A stretch of DNA of 64,000 nucleotides, taken from the NCBI GenBank assembly GCA_965659415.1, contig CBFHVA010000014.1:7915-71914 (forward strand). Direction: 5' to 3'. The notes under the pieces are model-generated. The model was given only the letters and a program-made list of their open reading frames with translations. It ran no database searches and had not been told where the DNA came from. Made by a program: the position numbers and the translations under genes. Source of the DNA: Phaeocystidibacter sp965659415 (GTDB lineage Bacteria > Bacteroidota > Bacteroidia > Flavobacteriales > Schleiferiaceae). Below, one piece after another: positions 9,886 to 18,952 of the stretch (its first letter is position 1; every line of letters begins with the position of its first letter).

Positions 9886-11313
9886 TTACAAACGGAAATA
9901 AACGGAAGTAATAAAAAAGTGACCCACCTGAGTTCGTGAAGTTGCTTCCACTAATTCGGGAGCGTATAAATAGAACTCGTTTCTTCTGATGAGGCGAGAA
10001 TAGGTAAAGTCCATACCCCATTTATTCTCTTTGTAACCAACTCCACCGGCCAGTTGCGCTGCAAAATCATCCCCATCAATAAAGGCTGAAGTCGTATAGT
10101 GAACGCCTCCTCGATAAAACAACTTGCCCATTCGCCATTCGGTTCCCAACCTCAAGTCATGCCATGTGGTAAGGAAATTGTCAATGTCCTGATTGATGAA
10201 GTCGAGCTCGCCTGGAAAATCGGGAGATTCAACACTTGCGAAACCCATGGCTTGAATCGCATAATCAAAGGATATCAGTCCGAATTTATCGAACACATAC
10301 GCATAACCTACGCCAAGCTTCATTGGAGTGGTCATATTGAAAACGTAGGTGTTAAAAGGTTGGAATCCTGTGGATGATCCGCCGCCCATGAAATTAGACG
10401 TGAGCTGAGACTCACCCTCTTGTGTCATAGCCCACCAGGTTGGGGAGTGTAAATAGGCTGAAAAACGCCCATACTTTTCAGGTGTGAATATCACCCCTGC
10501 CTTAAGTTGAAAACCGATACCAAAGATGCTGTAATTGTTAAACCACTCCATAGACGCGGCACTACTGCCTGCATCGTAATTGGACTCAGTATACACTTCG
10601 TCGTAGCTGTATATTACAGAAGGAACTTCTAGCGAGACTCCCACGTTCCATCTGTTGTTAGATTGAACACCTAAGTCAATTCCAAAAACCCCTTTACCTC
10701 CGCTGGAGTTGAATACTTGCCTCTGACGAATACTCGAACCAAATGCCGTTCGGTTCCAACGATTGTTTTGATAATCTAGGAGTCCCACTTCCTCCGCCAG
10801 ACCTTCATATATTAGACCCGCGCCGTAAAGGTCGCCGCCATTGGGTAGAAAGAAATTGGCATTTCCTTCCCATTGTTCAAGCACACTGGAATTGATATTG
10901 CTAGCATCAACTCTTTGTTCAAAGCCAAAATCGTTCGTTCGATGATAGCGGACACCAAAGTTGACATGAGAATCATGATCGACGTTGCCGTGCAACACTA
11001 CCCCGATTTGTGAAAATCGAAGTTGGCCATCCCGCCAAGCGGCTTCCTCTCCGTAATGATTCGTGCTTGAATTGGTGTTCCGATAATACGTGGAGAACGA
11101 CACTTCTGGATGCCGGTAAACCGCAATTCCTGCTGGATTCATGCTCACGGCGCCAAAGTCATTTCCCAAAGCTGAAAAAGCTCCGCCAAGGGCCATATAC
11201 CTTGCGCTCCCAATGTCGTCAGGTCTACTGTATCTCACCACATCGTTGAAGTTTTGGGCATACATGCCCAAAGTGGCGACAAGACATAAGAAGGCTAGGG
11301 CGAATTTTCGCAT
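9886..11313 (-). CDS. FadL/OmpP1-like outer membrane transport protein
   Basis: Outer membrane beta-barrel of 475 residues with signal peptide MRKFALAFLCLVATLGMYAQ. The mature N-terminus has the FadL-like pattern ARYMALGGAFSALGNDFGAVSMNPAGI, shared by long-chain fatty acid/hydrocarbon channels. The rest is alternating amphipathic strands ending in YFRL, an aromatic/hydrophobic C-terminus suited to BAM insertion. Its ligand is unknown. It follows the Ser/Arg-rich lipoprotein gene on the same strand with a 28-base gap. From memory, a gene of this type next to proS is a recurring arrangement in Bacteroidota. Confidence 0.82.
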   Translation of the reverse strand: MRKFALAFLCLVATLGMYAQNFNDVVRYSRPDDIGSARYMALGGAFSALGNDFGAVSMNPAGIAVYRHPEVSFSTYYRNTNSSTNHYGEEAAWRDGQLRFSQIGVVLHGNVDHDSHVNFGVRYHRTNDFGFEQRVDASNINSSVLEQWEGNANFFLPNGGDLYGAGLIYEGLAEEVGLLDYQNNRWNRTAFGSSIRQRQVFNSSGGKGVFGIDLGVQSNNRWNVGVSLEVPSVIYSYDEVYTESNYDAGSSAASMEWFNNYSIFGIGFQLKAGVIFTPEKYGRFSAYLHSPTWWAMTQEGESQLTSNFMGGGSSTGFQPFNTYVFNMTTPMKLGVGYAYVFDKFGLISFDYAIQAMGFASVESPDFPGELDFINQDIDNFLTTWHDLRLGTEWRMGKLFYRGGVHYTTSAFIDGDDFAAQLAGGVGYKENKWGMDFTYSRLIRRNEFYLYAPELVEATSRTQVGHFFITSVYFRL

Positions 11314-11341
11314 GTTTAAAATGACCTGAGTTGATGAATTA

Positions 11342-12565
11342 CTATCGGCGAATTACACCTGAACTTCTCGAACCGCCTCCAGAAGATCTCGAGGACGAAC
11401 CTCTGCTTGGCGAAGTTGACCTTGAAGGAAAACTACTGCTATTCGATCTCGTGCGTGAAGGCTGAGACCTCGTGCGTGAAGAAGGTTCATAAGACCGCGA
11501 CGGTTGTGTACTGCGCGATGGTGTAGTCGTGCTCGATGGTCTACTCCAACTGCGAGTACTCTCAGTACTGCGAGGCGTACTTGTACGAGGTAGACTCCAC
11601 GAGTTGTTTGAAGAACGAGTGCGAACAGGTTCTGCAGATCGATTTGGCGTAGTTGTACTTCTCGCAGGCAAGCGATCTCTAGATGCAGTATTTTGCGGTG
11701 AAGTACCACTATTTCTCACGTCAGGAAGACGGCTCGAAGCCATATTATTCGAGGTTCTTGATCTCGAGGCATTTGCGCTGCGATTTACGCTCTGATTGCT
11801 TGAAGGGTTGCGAAGTCTGCTCGATACAGGCTGGGCATCAGCTGTAAATGAGCCTGGACTCGTAACAGGAGAATTATCGCGTTTACCGCTTCCGGAGACC
11901 GACTTCCCACCGGTTGAATAGTTGTAACGATTCGGCATGGGGCCGTTGTAGGCTCTGCCGGTTGAACCAGCGAGTGGTCTGTTTTCGAATCCAGCGTTAC
12001 CGAAGCCTACACCTGATGGGCAGTAGTATCCACCATAGGGACTTCCAAAACCGCGACCGGAACCGAAGGGTGAATAAGGATTCCAAAAAGATCCATAGTA
12101 AGGATTGAATCCATAGCCGTACATCGGCCCTCCCCATCCCATTGAGTGAAAAGGATCGTAGAAGCCCATGTATGGATTGGCCCAAGGAGAGTAAAAACTG
12201 CCCATCCCCATATAGAAGGACATATTCCAATTGGACATCCCGAAAGGACTCATCATACCGCCCGGACTTCCGTAATAAACACTTGATGAATTTTGTACTT
12301 CAGGCATTTCCTCTACGAAAGACGGATCGTAATAATCGTATTCAGAATTACTCTCCATGGAGGAATAAGGTGCCGGTGAAGATTCTTCACTTGGAACCAA
12401 TCCAAGATCTTCGGCTACCCAGCTGCCTCCGTATTCGGAGTCGTAATAAATTCCGTCATCGTAAAAATTGGAAACTATTTCGTTTGAAGTAGAGCAACTG
12501 GATAGTAGTACTACAAGCGAAACGCTCGTCGATAAAAATAGGGGGTGTGCTACTCTATAACTCAT
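11342..12565 (-). CDS. Low-complexity lipoprotein, Gly/Tyr-rich then Ser/Arg-rich
   Basis: Predicted lipoprotein of 407 residues with lipobox LSSC near residue 24. Residues ~35-95 are acidic and Tyr-rich; ~100-200 are rich in Gly, Tyr, Phe, Pro and Met with stretches such as GPMYGYGFNPYYGSFWNPY; from ~215 to the end the protein is almost entirely Ser, Arg, Thr, Pro and Asn with repeated SRS, TPSRS and SSRS units, strongly basic. No catalytic domain is visible. The composition suggests a disordered surface or cell-wall-binding polymer. It appears to be the promoter-proximal gene before the FadL-like gene. Confidence 0.75.
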   Translation of the reverse strand: MSYRVAHPLFLSTSVSLVVLLSSCSTSNEIVSNFYDDGIYYDSEYGGSWVAEDLGLVPSEESSPAPYSSMESNSEYDYYDPSFVEEMPEVQNSSSVYYGSPGGMMSPFGMSNWNMSFYMGMGSFYSPWANPYMGFYDPFHSMGWGGPMYGYGFNPYYGSFWNPYSPFGSGRGFGSPYGGYYCPSGVGFGNAGFENRPLAGSTGRAYNGPMPNRYNYSTGGKSVSGSGKRDNSPVTSPGSFTADAQPVSSRLRNPSSNQSVNRSANASRSRTSNNMASSRLPDVRNSGTSPQNTASRDRLPARSTTTPNRSAEPVRTRSSNNSWSLPRTSTPRSTESTRSWSRPSSTTTPSRSTQPSRSYEPSSRTRSQPSRTRSNSSSFPSRSTSPSRGSSSRSSGGGSRSSGVIRR

Positions 12566-12623
12566 ACCTCTTGATGCTTTTTCTTTTATAACTTCGCACT
12601 TCCTAAAGATACAAATTTCATAC

Positions 12624-12631
12624 CAAAGATA
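12624..12631 (-). promoter_or_regulatory. Candidate -7 element for the lipoprotein/FadL-like pair
   Basis: TATCTTTG on the minus strand, an exact TAnnTTTG match, about 58 bases before the lipoprotein start in the 72-base gap shared with proS. No convincing -33 TTG at the usual spacing. Confidence 0.45.
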
Positions 12632-12637
12632 GAGGTC

Positions 12638-14113
12638 ATGGCGAAGGGGCTTACTTCGAGAAGCGAAGATTACGCAAAGTGGTACAACGAATTGGTCATT
12701 AAGGCTGATTTAGCTGAAAATTCCGGTGTACGCGGCTGCATGGTGATCAAGCCATATGGTTATGCCATATGGGAAAAGATCCAGGCAGAGTTAGATCGCC
12801 GTTTCAAGGAGACGGGACACGAGAACGCGTATTTCCCGCTTTTTATCCCGAAATCATATTTCAGCAAGGAAGCGGATCACGTAGAAGGTTTTGCCAAAGA
12901 ATGTGCGGTGGTAACACACTACCGATTGAAGAATGATCCAAATGGGAATGGTGTAGTTGTGGATGAAGATGCGAAGCTCGAAGAGGAATTGATTGTTCGC
13001 CCGACGTCAGAGACTATTATTTGGGATACGTTTAAGAACTGGATACAGAGCTACAGAAATCTTCCCCTGAAAATCAATCAATGGGCTAATGTGGTTCGGT
13101 GGGAAATGAGAACGCGGCTGTTTTTGCGCACAGCTGAATTCCTTTGGCAAGAGGGGCATACGGCGCATGCTACAAAGGAAGAGGCCATTGAAGAGGCAGA
13201 GTTAATCTTGCACCTATATGGAGACTTTGTAGATAAGCATATGGCCATTCCAGTGATTCGAGGGGTGAAGTCGGAGAATGAGAGATTTGCAGGAGCCCTA
13301 GAAACATACTGTATTGAGGCACTCATGCAGGATGGTAAGGCGCTTCAAGCCGGCACGAGCCACTTTTTGGGTCAGAATTTCGCTAAGGCATTCGACGTTA
13401 AGTTTCAATCAAAGGATGGGAAGCTTGAACATGTTTGGGCAACCAGCTGGGGAGTTTCTACCCGTTTAATGGGGGCTCTAATTATGACTCACTCAGATGA
13501 TAAGGGGTTGGTACTGCCTCCGAAACTCGCTCCGATTCAAGTGGTGATTGTTCCGATTCACAAAGGAGATGAACAACTCGCTCAAATCAGTGAAGTGGCT
13601 AACAAGCTAACCGAAGAATTGCGAAATGCTGGCATTACCGTGAAATATGATGACCGCGACACCTACAAGCCAGGTTGGAAGTTTAATGAGTACGAGTTGA
13701 AAGGAGTGCCTGTGAGATTGGCAATCGGACCAAAGGATTTGGAAAACGGAACGGTTGAATTGGCGCGCAGGGATACTCTTGAGAAGCAGTTCGTTAAGGT
13801 TGAAGATGTCAAGTCTACCGTGGTAGCATTGATGGATGAGATCCAGGAGAGACTCTACAATAAGGCCTTTGCGTTTCGTGAAGAGAACACCGTTGAGGTG
13901 GACACATGGGAAGACTTTGTGGCTCGAATTGAAGGAGAAGGAGGCTTTGTATCCGCCCATTGGGATGGGACAGCTGAAACGGAAGATAAGATTAAAGACG
14001 CTTGTAAGGCTACTATCCGCTGTATTCCATTGGATGCAAAAGAGGAAGAAGGAAAATGTATCTTTAGCGGAGCACCTTCAAAGCGAAGGGTGCTTTTCGC
14101 TAAAGCCTACTAA
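12638..14113 (+). CDS. proS: Proline--tRNA ligase, eukaryote/archaeal type
   Basis: Class II synthetase of 491 residues that charges tRNA-Pro. The N-terminus SRSEDYAKWYNELVIKADLA and motif 2 region VVRWEMRTRLFLRTAEFLWQEG are those of the short ProRS without the INS editing domain (the eukaryote/archaeal group), which is usual in Bacteroidota. The C-terminal ~100 residues carry the extra domain of this group (CIFSGAPSKRRVLFAKAY at the very end). It is divergent from the lipoprotein operon and two bases upstream of the next gene. Confidence 0.97.
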   Translation: MAKGLTSRSEDYAKWYNELVIKADLAENSGVRGCMVIKPYGYAIWEKIQAELDRRFKETGHENAYFPLFIPKSYFSKEADHVEGFAKECAVVTHYRLKNDPNGNGVVVDEDAKLEEELIVRPTSETIIWDTFKNWIQSYRNLPLKINQWANVVRWEMRTRLFLRTAEFLWQEGHTAHATKEEAIEEAELILHLYGDFVDKHMAIPVIRGVKSENERFAGALETYCIEALMQDGKALQAGTSHFLGQNFAKAFDVKFQSKDGKLEHVWATSWGVSTRLMGALIMTHSDDKGLVLPPKLAPIQVVIVPIHKGDEQLAQISEVANKLTEELRNAGITVKYDDRDTYKPGWKFNEYELKGVPVRLAIGPKDLENGTVELARRDTLEKQFVKVEDVKSTVVALMDEIQERLYNKAFAFREENTVEVDTWEDFVARIEGEGGFVSAHWDGTAETEDKIKDACKATIRCIPLDAKEEEGKCIFSGAPSKRRVLFAKAY

Positions 14114-14115
14114 GC

Positions 14116-14808
14116 ATGTCCAAACCACATTGTAATCCGCGGATTATCGATCTTCTTAGCTCGAAGTCGAGCACAAAGCAGTTGGTCTTTAGGCGCACTA
14201 CAGATATGTTCCTACGATTCAAGGAGCAACTCGAACAAGTGGCGCAAGCACTGAATGATGCGATTTGCAACGTAGACGAGTCCGTGGTTGTGGAATTTCA
14301 CGACCGAGGTGAACACGAGGCGGAAATCCGATTCTCTGGTGACGTCATCATTTTCCAGATGCATACTAATGTGTTTACTTTTGAAAAAACCCATGGAATC
14401 TGGAAAAAGGGGTATGTAAGAGAAGATCCAATGCGAGCCTACTTTGGCATGATTAACATGTTCAATTTCCTGTCTGATAGTTTGCGCTATAATCGGCTAG
14501 GAGATATAGGACATTTAATAGGTAGGGTGTTCATTAATAAAGATGATCACTTCTTCGTGGAAGGAAAGCGTCAATTTGGTTACGAGTTCAATAACCTAGC
14601 TGGCGACGTCCTGAGCGATGAGCGCATCCGCGAAATGGTGGAAATGGCCATCATCTATGCGCTTGATTTTGATTTAACTACACCTGATTTCAACTCCCAG
14701 CGAAGAATTACCGTGCAGCAAATCCAAATGATGAGTAGTGATTTGCGCAATAGCACTTCGAAAAGTTTGGGCTTCAAATTTAAATCTGAAATAAACCCGA
14801 AGGGGTAG
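14116..14808 (+). CDS. Conserved hypothetical protein downstream of proS
   Basis: Soluble protein of 230 residues, no signal peptide or membrane segment. I do not recognise a domain. It is a mixed alpha/beta sequence with charged strands (VVVEFHDRGEHEAEIRFSGD) and a conserved-looking central part (FEKTHGIWKKGYVREDPMRAYFGMINMFNF). It starts two bases after the proS stop, so is translated from the same transcript, and ends just before the tRNA-Glu promoter. A cytosolic housekeeping role is possible but not shown. Confidence 0.7.
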   Translation: MSKPHCNPRIIDLLSSKSSTKQLVFRRTTDMFLRFKEQLEQVAQALNDAICNVDESVVVEFHDRGEHEAEIRFSGDVIIFQMHTNVFTFEKTHGIWKKGYVREDPMRAYFGMINMFNFLSDSLRYNRLGDIGHLIGRVFINKDDHFFVEGKRQFGYEFNNLAGDVLSDERIREMVEMAIIYALDFDLTTPDFNSQRRITVQQIQMMSSDLRNSTSKSLGFKFKSEINPKG

Positions 14809-14828
14809 AAAAAATATTGATGAAGGTG

Positions 14829-14858
14829 TTGTGGGTTTAAAAAACCATGTTACCTTTG
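14829..14858 (+). promoter_or_regulatory. Promoter for tRNA-Glu/rpsT
   Basis: TTG at 14829-14831, a 19-base spacer, and TACCTTTG at 14851-14858: a full match to the Bacteroidota sigma-A-type promoter (TTG, 19-21 bases, TAnnTTTG), about 40 bases upstream of the tRNA. Confidence 0.75.
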
Positions 14859-14897
14859 CACCCGCAAACGACACAAACAAAGTGTTTTTTACATTTT

Positions 14898-14971
14898 GGC
14901 CCGTTCGTCTAGCGGTCCAGGACATCGCCCTTTCACGGCGAAGATCACGGGTTCGAATCCCGTACGGGTCA
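14898..14971 (+). tRNA. tRNA-Glu (anticodon TTC)
   Basis: A complete cloverleaf can be drawn: acceptor 5' GGCCCGT pairs with 3' ACGGGTC (one G-U), anticodon stem TCGCC/GGCGA encloses loop CTTTCAC with anticodon TTC, and the T-arm is GGGTTCGAATCCC. CCA is not encoded. It stands 30 bases ahead of rpsT and is probably cotranscribed with it. Confidence 0.96.
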
Positions 14972-15001
14972 CGAAGTTTTTTAAAACTGAAGGAATAAAT
15001 T

Positions 15002-15253
15002 ATGGCTAATCACAAGTCTGCTTTAAAGCGTATGCGTCAAACGGCTAAGCGTCGTGTACACAACGCATATTATCACAAAACAACGCGTAACGCGATTCGT
15101 CGCCTTCGCACCAACGAAGACAAGAAGGATGCTTCGGCGAAGTTGCCAAGTGTAATTTCTATGATCGACCGTTTGGCGAAGCGCAACATCATTCACAAGA
15201 ACAAGGCGGCTAACTTGAAGTCGAGCCTAACGAAATATGTGAACGCCTTGTAA
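15002..15253 (+). CDS. rpsT: 30S ribosomal protein S20
   Basis: Basic protein of 83 residues, normal for S20, which binds 16S rRNA early in 30S assembly. Typical N-terminus MANHKSALKRMRQTAKRR and the later segment RLAKRNIIHKNKAANLKS. Preceded by tRNA-Glu and followed by a strong intrinsic terminator. Confidence 0.98.
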   Translation: MANHKSALKRMRQTAKRRVHNAYYHKTTRNAIRRLRTNEDKKDASAKLPSVISMIDRLAKRNIIHKNKAANLKSSLTKYVNAL

Positions 15254-15274
15254 GTCTTACGAGCGAAAGAATTG

Positions 15275-15312
15275 AAAAACCGTCTGCTTCTTCTGGCAGA
15301 CGGTTTTTTTTT
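15275..15312 (+). terminator. Intrinsic terminator after rpsT
   Basis: Stem AAACCGTCTGC / GCAGACGGTTT with a short pyrimidine-rich loop followed by a run of about ten T residues. Confidence 0.93.
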
Positions 15313-15393
15313 GCCCAAATATTTTCTGCTCATTCAGTCGTTTGTATCCAATTACCTTACGGGTAACCCGTGCTGACATCTGATATTAGCAGT

Positions 15394-16104
15394 ATGAGTA
15401 AAGACGAGTATGTAGAACGCGAGCACCTTATCCACGAGCTTGAAGAGGATGAAAGGCCACGTGAGCGACTTATAAAGCTTGGTCGTACTGTTCTGAGTGA
15501 TACAGAACTACTCGCTATTCTCATTGGTAGTGGTATGCGCTCGAAATCCGCCCTTAGTCTTTCAAGAGAATTACTGCTTAAGTCGGGCGGCTTACGTGAA
15601 TTGGCTAGGTGGTCTATTGATGATATCTGTGGCATCGCTGGAGTTGGTCAAGCGAAAGCCATCAGGATTCAGAGTGCCTTTGAATTAGGCCGAAGATTTC
15701 CCTTGGAGTCCACAAAGAAGTTACCGCTCATTCGTCATTCACGGGATGCCTATGAGCATTTCGCACCCGTCTTATCTGATTTAATGCATGAAGAATTCTG
15801 GGTGGCTTATCTGAGCAATGCCCACCGCATACTTTGTAAGGAGCGCCTCGCACAGGGAGGAATGACCAGCACGGTAACAGACATGCGTATTTTATTCAGA
15901 AAAGCGCTTTCAGTGCATGCTACCTCCGTGGTTCTTGCGCACAATCATCCCAGTGGAAATTTGAAACCCAGTGAATCAGATTTGAAACTGACAAAGCGTG
16001 CCGTGGAGGCTGGAAGGATTATGGATATTCATATCCTCGATCATATCATTCTTTCCCCTAATGATTATGTTAGCTTTGCAGATAACGATTGGTTTGAAAT
16101 TTAG
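15394..16104 (+). CDS. radC: RadC-family JAB-domain protein
   Basis: Protein of 236 residues. It has an N-terminal helix-hairpin-helix part (DDICGIAGVGQAKAIRIQSAFELG) and a C-terminal JAMM/JAB metalloprotease-like domain with the metal motif AHNHPSGNLKPSESD plus the upstream Glu in HEEFWVAY. RadC was named for DNA repair but its biochemical role is still unsettled. I chose the ATG at 15394; an ATG eight codons earlier is also in frame. wecB follows after 20 bases, which may only reflect compact spacing. Confidence 0.92.
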   Translation: MSKDEYVEREHLIHELEEDERPRERLIKLGRTVLSDTELLAILIGSGMRSKSALSLSRELLLKSGGLRELARWSIDDICGIAGVGQAKAIRIQSAFELGRRFPLESTKKLPLIRHSRDAYEHFAPVLSDLMHEEFWVAYLSNAHRILCKERLAQGGMTSTVTDMRILFRKALSVHATSVVLAHNHPSGNLKPSESDLKLTKRAVEAGRIMDIHILDHIILSPNDYVSFADNDWFEI

Positions 16105-16124
16105 CGACCTAAGCAAGAACATAC

Positions 16125-17222
16125 ATGAATCGGAAGATTGTAACCCTTGTGGGAGCTCGCCCGCAGTTTATTAAGGCATCGGCATTTTCATACGCTCTTC
16201 GGAACTACTCTAATGTAGAGGAGATCTTAGTTCACAGTGGTCAGCACTACGATGAGAACATGTCGGATGTATTCTTCTCTGAACTTGGGATTACACCACC
16301 GAAGTACTACCTGGGTGCCGGTTCGTCTTCGCATGGAGAACAAACTGGGTTTATTTTGAGAGGCTTTGAAGGAGTCCTACAGAAAGAGAATCCAGATGCA
16401 GTTGTGGTGTTTGGAGATACCAATACGACCCTTGCAGGTGCTCTAGCAGCCGCAAAACTCGGAATTCCCGTAGCGCACGTTGAGGCTGGATTGCGATCGT
16501 ATAACTCAAGTATGCCCGAGGAGCTCAACAGGAAGCTCACCGATCATGTAAGTACTTGGCTCTTCTGCCCAACGCAGTCCGCTATCGATGCGCTGCATGC
16601 CGAGGGAATTGAGCATAGCGATGAATTTCCCAGCATTGACTCTCCCGCTGTGATCCGGACTGGGGATATCATGTTCGACGTGGCTAAAAGGTTTGCCTCA
16701 GACTTCGAATCAAGTCCGGAAAATGCATTCATTTTATTTACGCTTCACCGAAACTTTAATACCGACGACCCAGCTCGATTAACCTCCATTCTAACCGGAA
16801 TTCAAGAGTTGAGTCGAGAGTTCAAAGTTCTTTTTCCTGTCCACCCGCGGACCCAAAAGAAAATGGGTTCTGAATGGTGGAGTAAGTTAGAGAAGTCAGG
16901 ATGCCAATTGGTGGATCCCATGGCATACACGAGCTTAATTCAGAGTATACAGAAGGCCTCTTTGGTTATTACCGATTCAGGAGGCGTGCAGAAGGAAGCA
17001 TACTTCTTTAACAAGCCAGTGATTATTCCACGCCCTGAAACCGAATGGGTGGAGATGTTAGAAGTGAACTGTGCAAAGTGTGTAGATGCCAATACGGCTG
17101 ACTTGGTGGCCACTGTAAAAATGTGGATGGAGAACCCACCTACTGAATTTCCTCCATTGTATGGAGATGGTAGGAGTGCGGAACTGATGGTTAAAATGAT
17201 ATTGAGCCATTGGAAAGAGTAA
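16125..17222 (+). CDS. wecB: UDP-N-acetylglucosamine 2-epimerase (non-hydrolysing)
   Basis: GT-B-fold enzyme of 365 residues interconverting UDP-GlcNAc and UDP-ManNAc, which supplies ManNAc units for surface glycans. Diagnostic segments are VGARPQFIKASAF at the N-terminus, VHSGQHYDENMS, VVVFGDTNTTLAGALAA, HVEAGLRS, and TDSGGVQKEA in the nucleotide site, all in family order. It opens a four-gene plus-strand run whose members overlap or nearly touch, so the epimerase probably serves the same envelope glycan as the deacetylase-like protein two genes later. Confidence 0.93.
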   Translation: MNRKIVTLVGARPQFIKASAFSYALRNYSNVEEILVHSGQHYDENMSDVFFSELGITPPKYYLGAGSSSHGEQTGFILRGFEGVLQKENPDAVVVFGDTNTTLAGALAAAKLGIPVAHVEAGLRSYNSSMPEELNRKLTDHVSTWLFCPTQSAIDALHAEGIEHSDEFPSIDSPAVIRTGDIMFDVAKRFASDFESSPENAFILFTLHRNFNTDDPARLTSILTGIQELSREFKVLFPVHPRTQKKMGSEWWSKLEKSGCQLVDPMAYTSLIQSIQKASLVITDSGGVQKEAYFFNKPVIIPRPETEWVEMLEVNCAKCVDANTADLVATVKMWMENPPTEFPPLYGDGRSAELMVKMILSHWKE

Positions 17223-17629
17223 ATAGATTGCACGAACGTCCAAATGGTATTTGGTCGATTCGCCTGGCCGAGCTGAACAAGTGGATTTTCTTTAAATCTT
17301 ATTGCAAACGCATTGATCAGGTGGCTTTTCGTCGAGCCTTAAAAGAAGTAGAGCGCTATTTAACTAGCGTTGAACACCTCGAAGGAGGGAATAATGAGCA
17401 TGCTGAAGAGTCAAAGCTCCTTCGGAAATGGAGACAAAATCCGCCGCGTTCTAAAGAGCAACTCGTTCCTTGGATTGCCATACATCAGCAGCACTTATTT
17501 GTGAAACCGGAATTGCAAGGGGCATTTCTATGTGGATTCCCTGCCTTTAGGCGTTCTCAGTTGAAAGCCGACCTCGTTCTGAGTCGGTTATTTTATGAAT
17601 GCTTGAGGGATAGCTCAGTAGATATTTAG
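17210..17629 (+). CDS. Hypothetical protein in the wecB operon
   Basis: Basic soluble protein of 139 residues with no domain I recognise. Its ATG lies 13 bases inside the 3' end of wecB and its stop is 12 bases before the next gene, so spacing supports a real coupled gene. It is rich in Arg, Lys, Trp and aromatic residues (KWIFFKSYCKRIDQVAFRRAL; LLRKWRQNPPRSKEQLVPW). No signal peptide. It may be a small partner of the neighbouring envelope enzymes. Confidence 0.6.
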   Translation: MERVNRLHERPNGIWSIRLAELNKWIFFKSYCKRIDQVAFRRALKEVERYLTSVEHLEGGNNEHAEESKLLRKWRQNPPRSKEQLVPWIAIHQQHLFVKPELQGAFLCGFPAFRRSQLKADLVLSRLFYECLRDSSVDI

Positions 17630-17641
17630 CATCTTCGCAAT

Positions 17642-18952
17642 ATGCGCGTATACGTCAATCGGATTACCCCGCGGGTTCAGTATGCCATTCAATTGTTGAT
17701 TCGTCATGCCTTAAATGGTGTAGGCGTGAAGGTTGTGGACAACTGGGAGGCTTTTGAGTCTTATGAAGGGCCGAAGTTTATTTATGGTAGAGAACAACTG
17801 GATGGAGTTCTCAATATCTACAATGCCGAATTACTCTTTGAGTCCGATATTGCTGAGCAGGATATTCACGTATCGAAGGACGAAGAAGGAATACCGTTTT
17901 TCTTTCCCACTTCCAGCCAGAGCTCGATTCCGTTTGATGTTTTTGCAGCTGCGTTTTACTTGGTATCGAGGTATGAAGAGTATCTACCTCACCGCAGAGA
18001 TCATCACGATCGATATATGCCAGAAGAGAGCTTGGCTTATCAACATGGTTTTCTTCAAATACCAGTAGTTAATCATTGGGCATTAAGGTTGAAGGATGTA
18101 TTGCTAGCATCGGATCCAAGATGGGAATTGCCAGGAACCACTTATTCGTTCAAGAGTACGGTAGATGTGGATAATCTATATGCCTATAAAGGGAAAGAAG
18201 GGTTCCGAACGATAGGCGGATTCGCGAAGGACTTTGCACAATTTAATTTGGTCAATGCCTTTCGGAGATTCAAAGCTATTACAGGTTTGATGCAGGATCC
18301 CTATGACACTTTTGCCTTTCAGCGGGAACTGATGACTGAGTACGGGGTAGAGGCGATTTATTTTATCCTTTTTGCGGAGTTTGGAGAGTTTGATAGAAAC
18401 CTACCCATGTATAGCCGACGATTGCATGAATCAGTTCGGGCCATTAATGACTTCGTTTCCGTAGGTATCCATCCTAGTTATGGAAGTCACAGAAACCCGA
18501 GAGTCATTGAAAAAGAGATCCGTGGATTGGAAGAGGCGTTGAGGTATCCGGTTACTAGAAGCCGCCAGCACTTCCTCAAGATGCAGATGCCAGGAACCTT
18601 TCGTCAGCTAGTGGATTTTGGCATCAAGGAAGATTATACCATGGGTTATGCCAGTGAATTGGGATTCAGAGCTTCTATATGTACACCTTACCCATTTTAT
18701 GACTTGGAGCTTGAAGTGCAATTGGACCTGATGATGCATCCTTTTGCAATGATGGATGGGACATTGATTTACTATCAAGAGATAACAGCGTCAGATGCCC
18801 TTGAACGATTGCTACCCATCGTGGATGCGGTTAAAGCTGTTGATGGACAATTGATCAGCGTATGGCACAACCGTATATTTTCTGAGTACGAGCCCGAGTG
18901 GCGCGGATGGAACAAAGTGTTCTCTGAACTCTTGAAATACGCCACATCATGA
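17642..18952 (+). CDS. Polysaccharide deacetylase-like protein (CE4-related)
   Basis: Protein of 436 residues that I match to the Bacteroidota group with an N-terminal DUF7033-type domain and a C-terminal NodB/CE4-like barrel. Visible CE4-like marks are STVDVDNLYAYKG (an Asp pair in the metal/catalytic position), VGIHPSYGSHRNP (His of the metal site), and the late VWHNRIFSEYEPEW. There is no signal peptide, so it probably acts on a cytoplasmic or lipid-linked glycan precursor rather than finished wall. The next gene overlaps it by four bases (ATGA). Deacetylase activity is inferred from the fold. Confidence 0.78.
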   Translation: MRVYVNRITPRVQYAIQLLIRHALNGVGVKVVDNWEAFESYEGPKFIYGREQLDGVLNIYNAELLFESDIAEQDIHVSKDEEGIPFFFPTSSQSSIPFDVFAAAFYLVSRYEEYLPHRRDHHDRYMPEESLAYQHGFLQIPVVNHWALRLKDVLLASDPRWELPGTTYSFKSTVDVDNLYAYKGKEGFRTIGGFAKDFAQFNLVNAFRRFKAITGLMQDPYDTFAFQRELMTEYGVEAIYFILFAEFGEFDRNLPMYSRRLHESVRAINDFVSVGIHPSYGSHRNPRVIEKEIRGLEEALRYPVTRSRQHFLKMQMPGTFRQLVDFGIKEDYTMGYASELGFRASICTPYPFYDLELEVQLDLMMHPFAMMDGTLIYYQEITASDALERLLPIVDAVKAVDGQLISVWHNRIFSEYEPEWRGWNKVFSELLKYATS

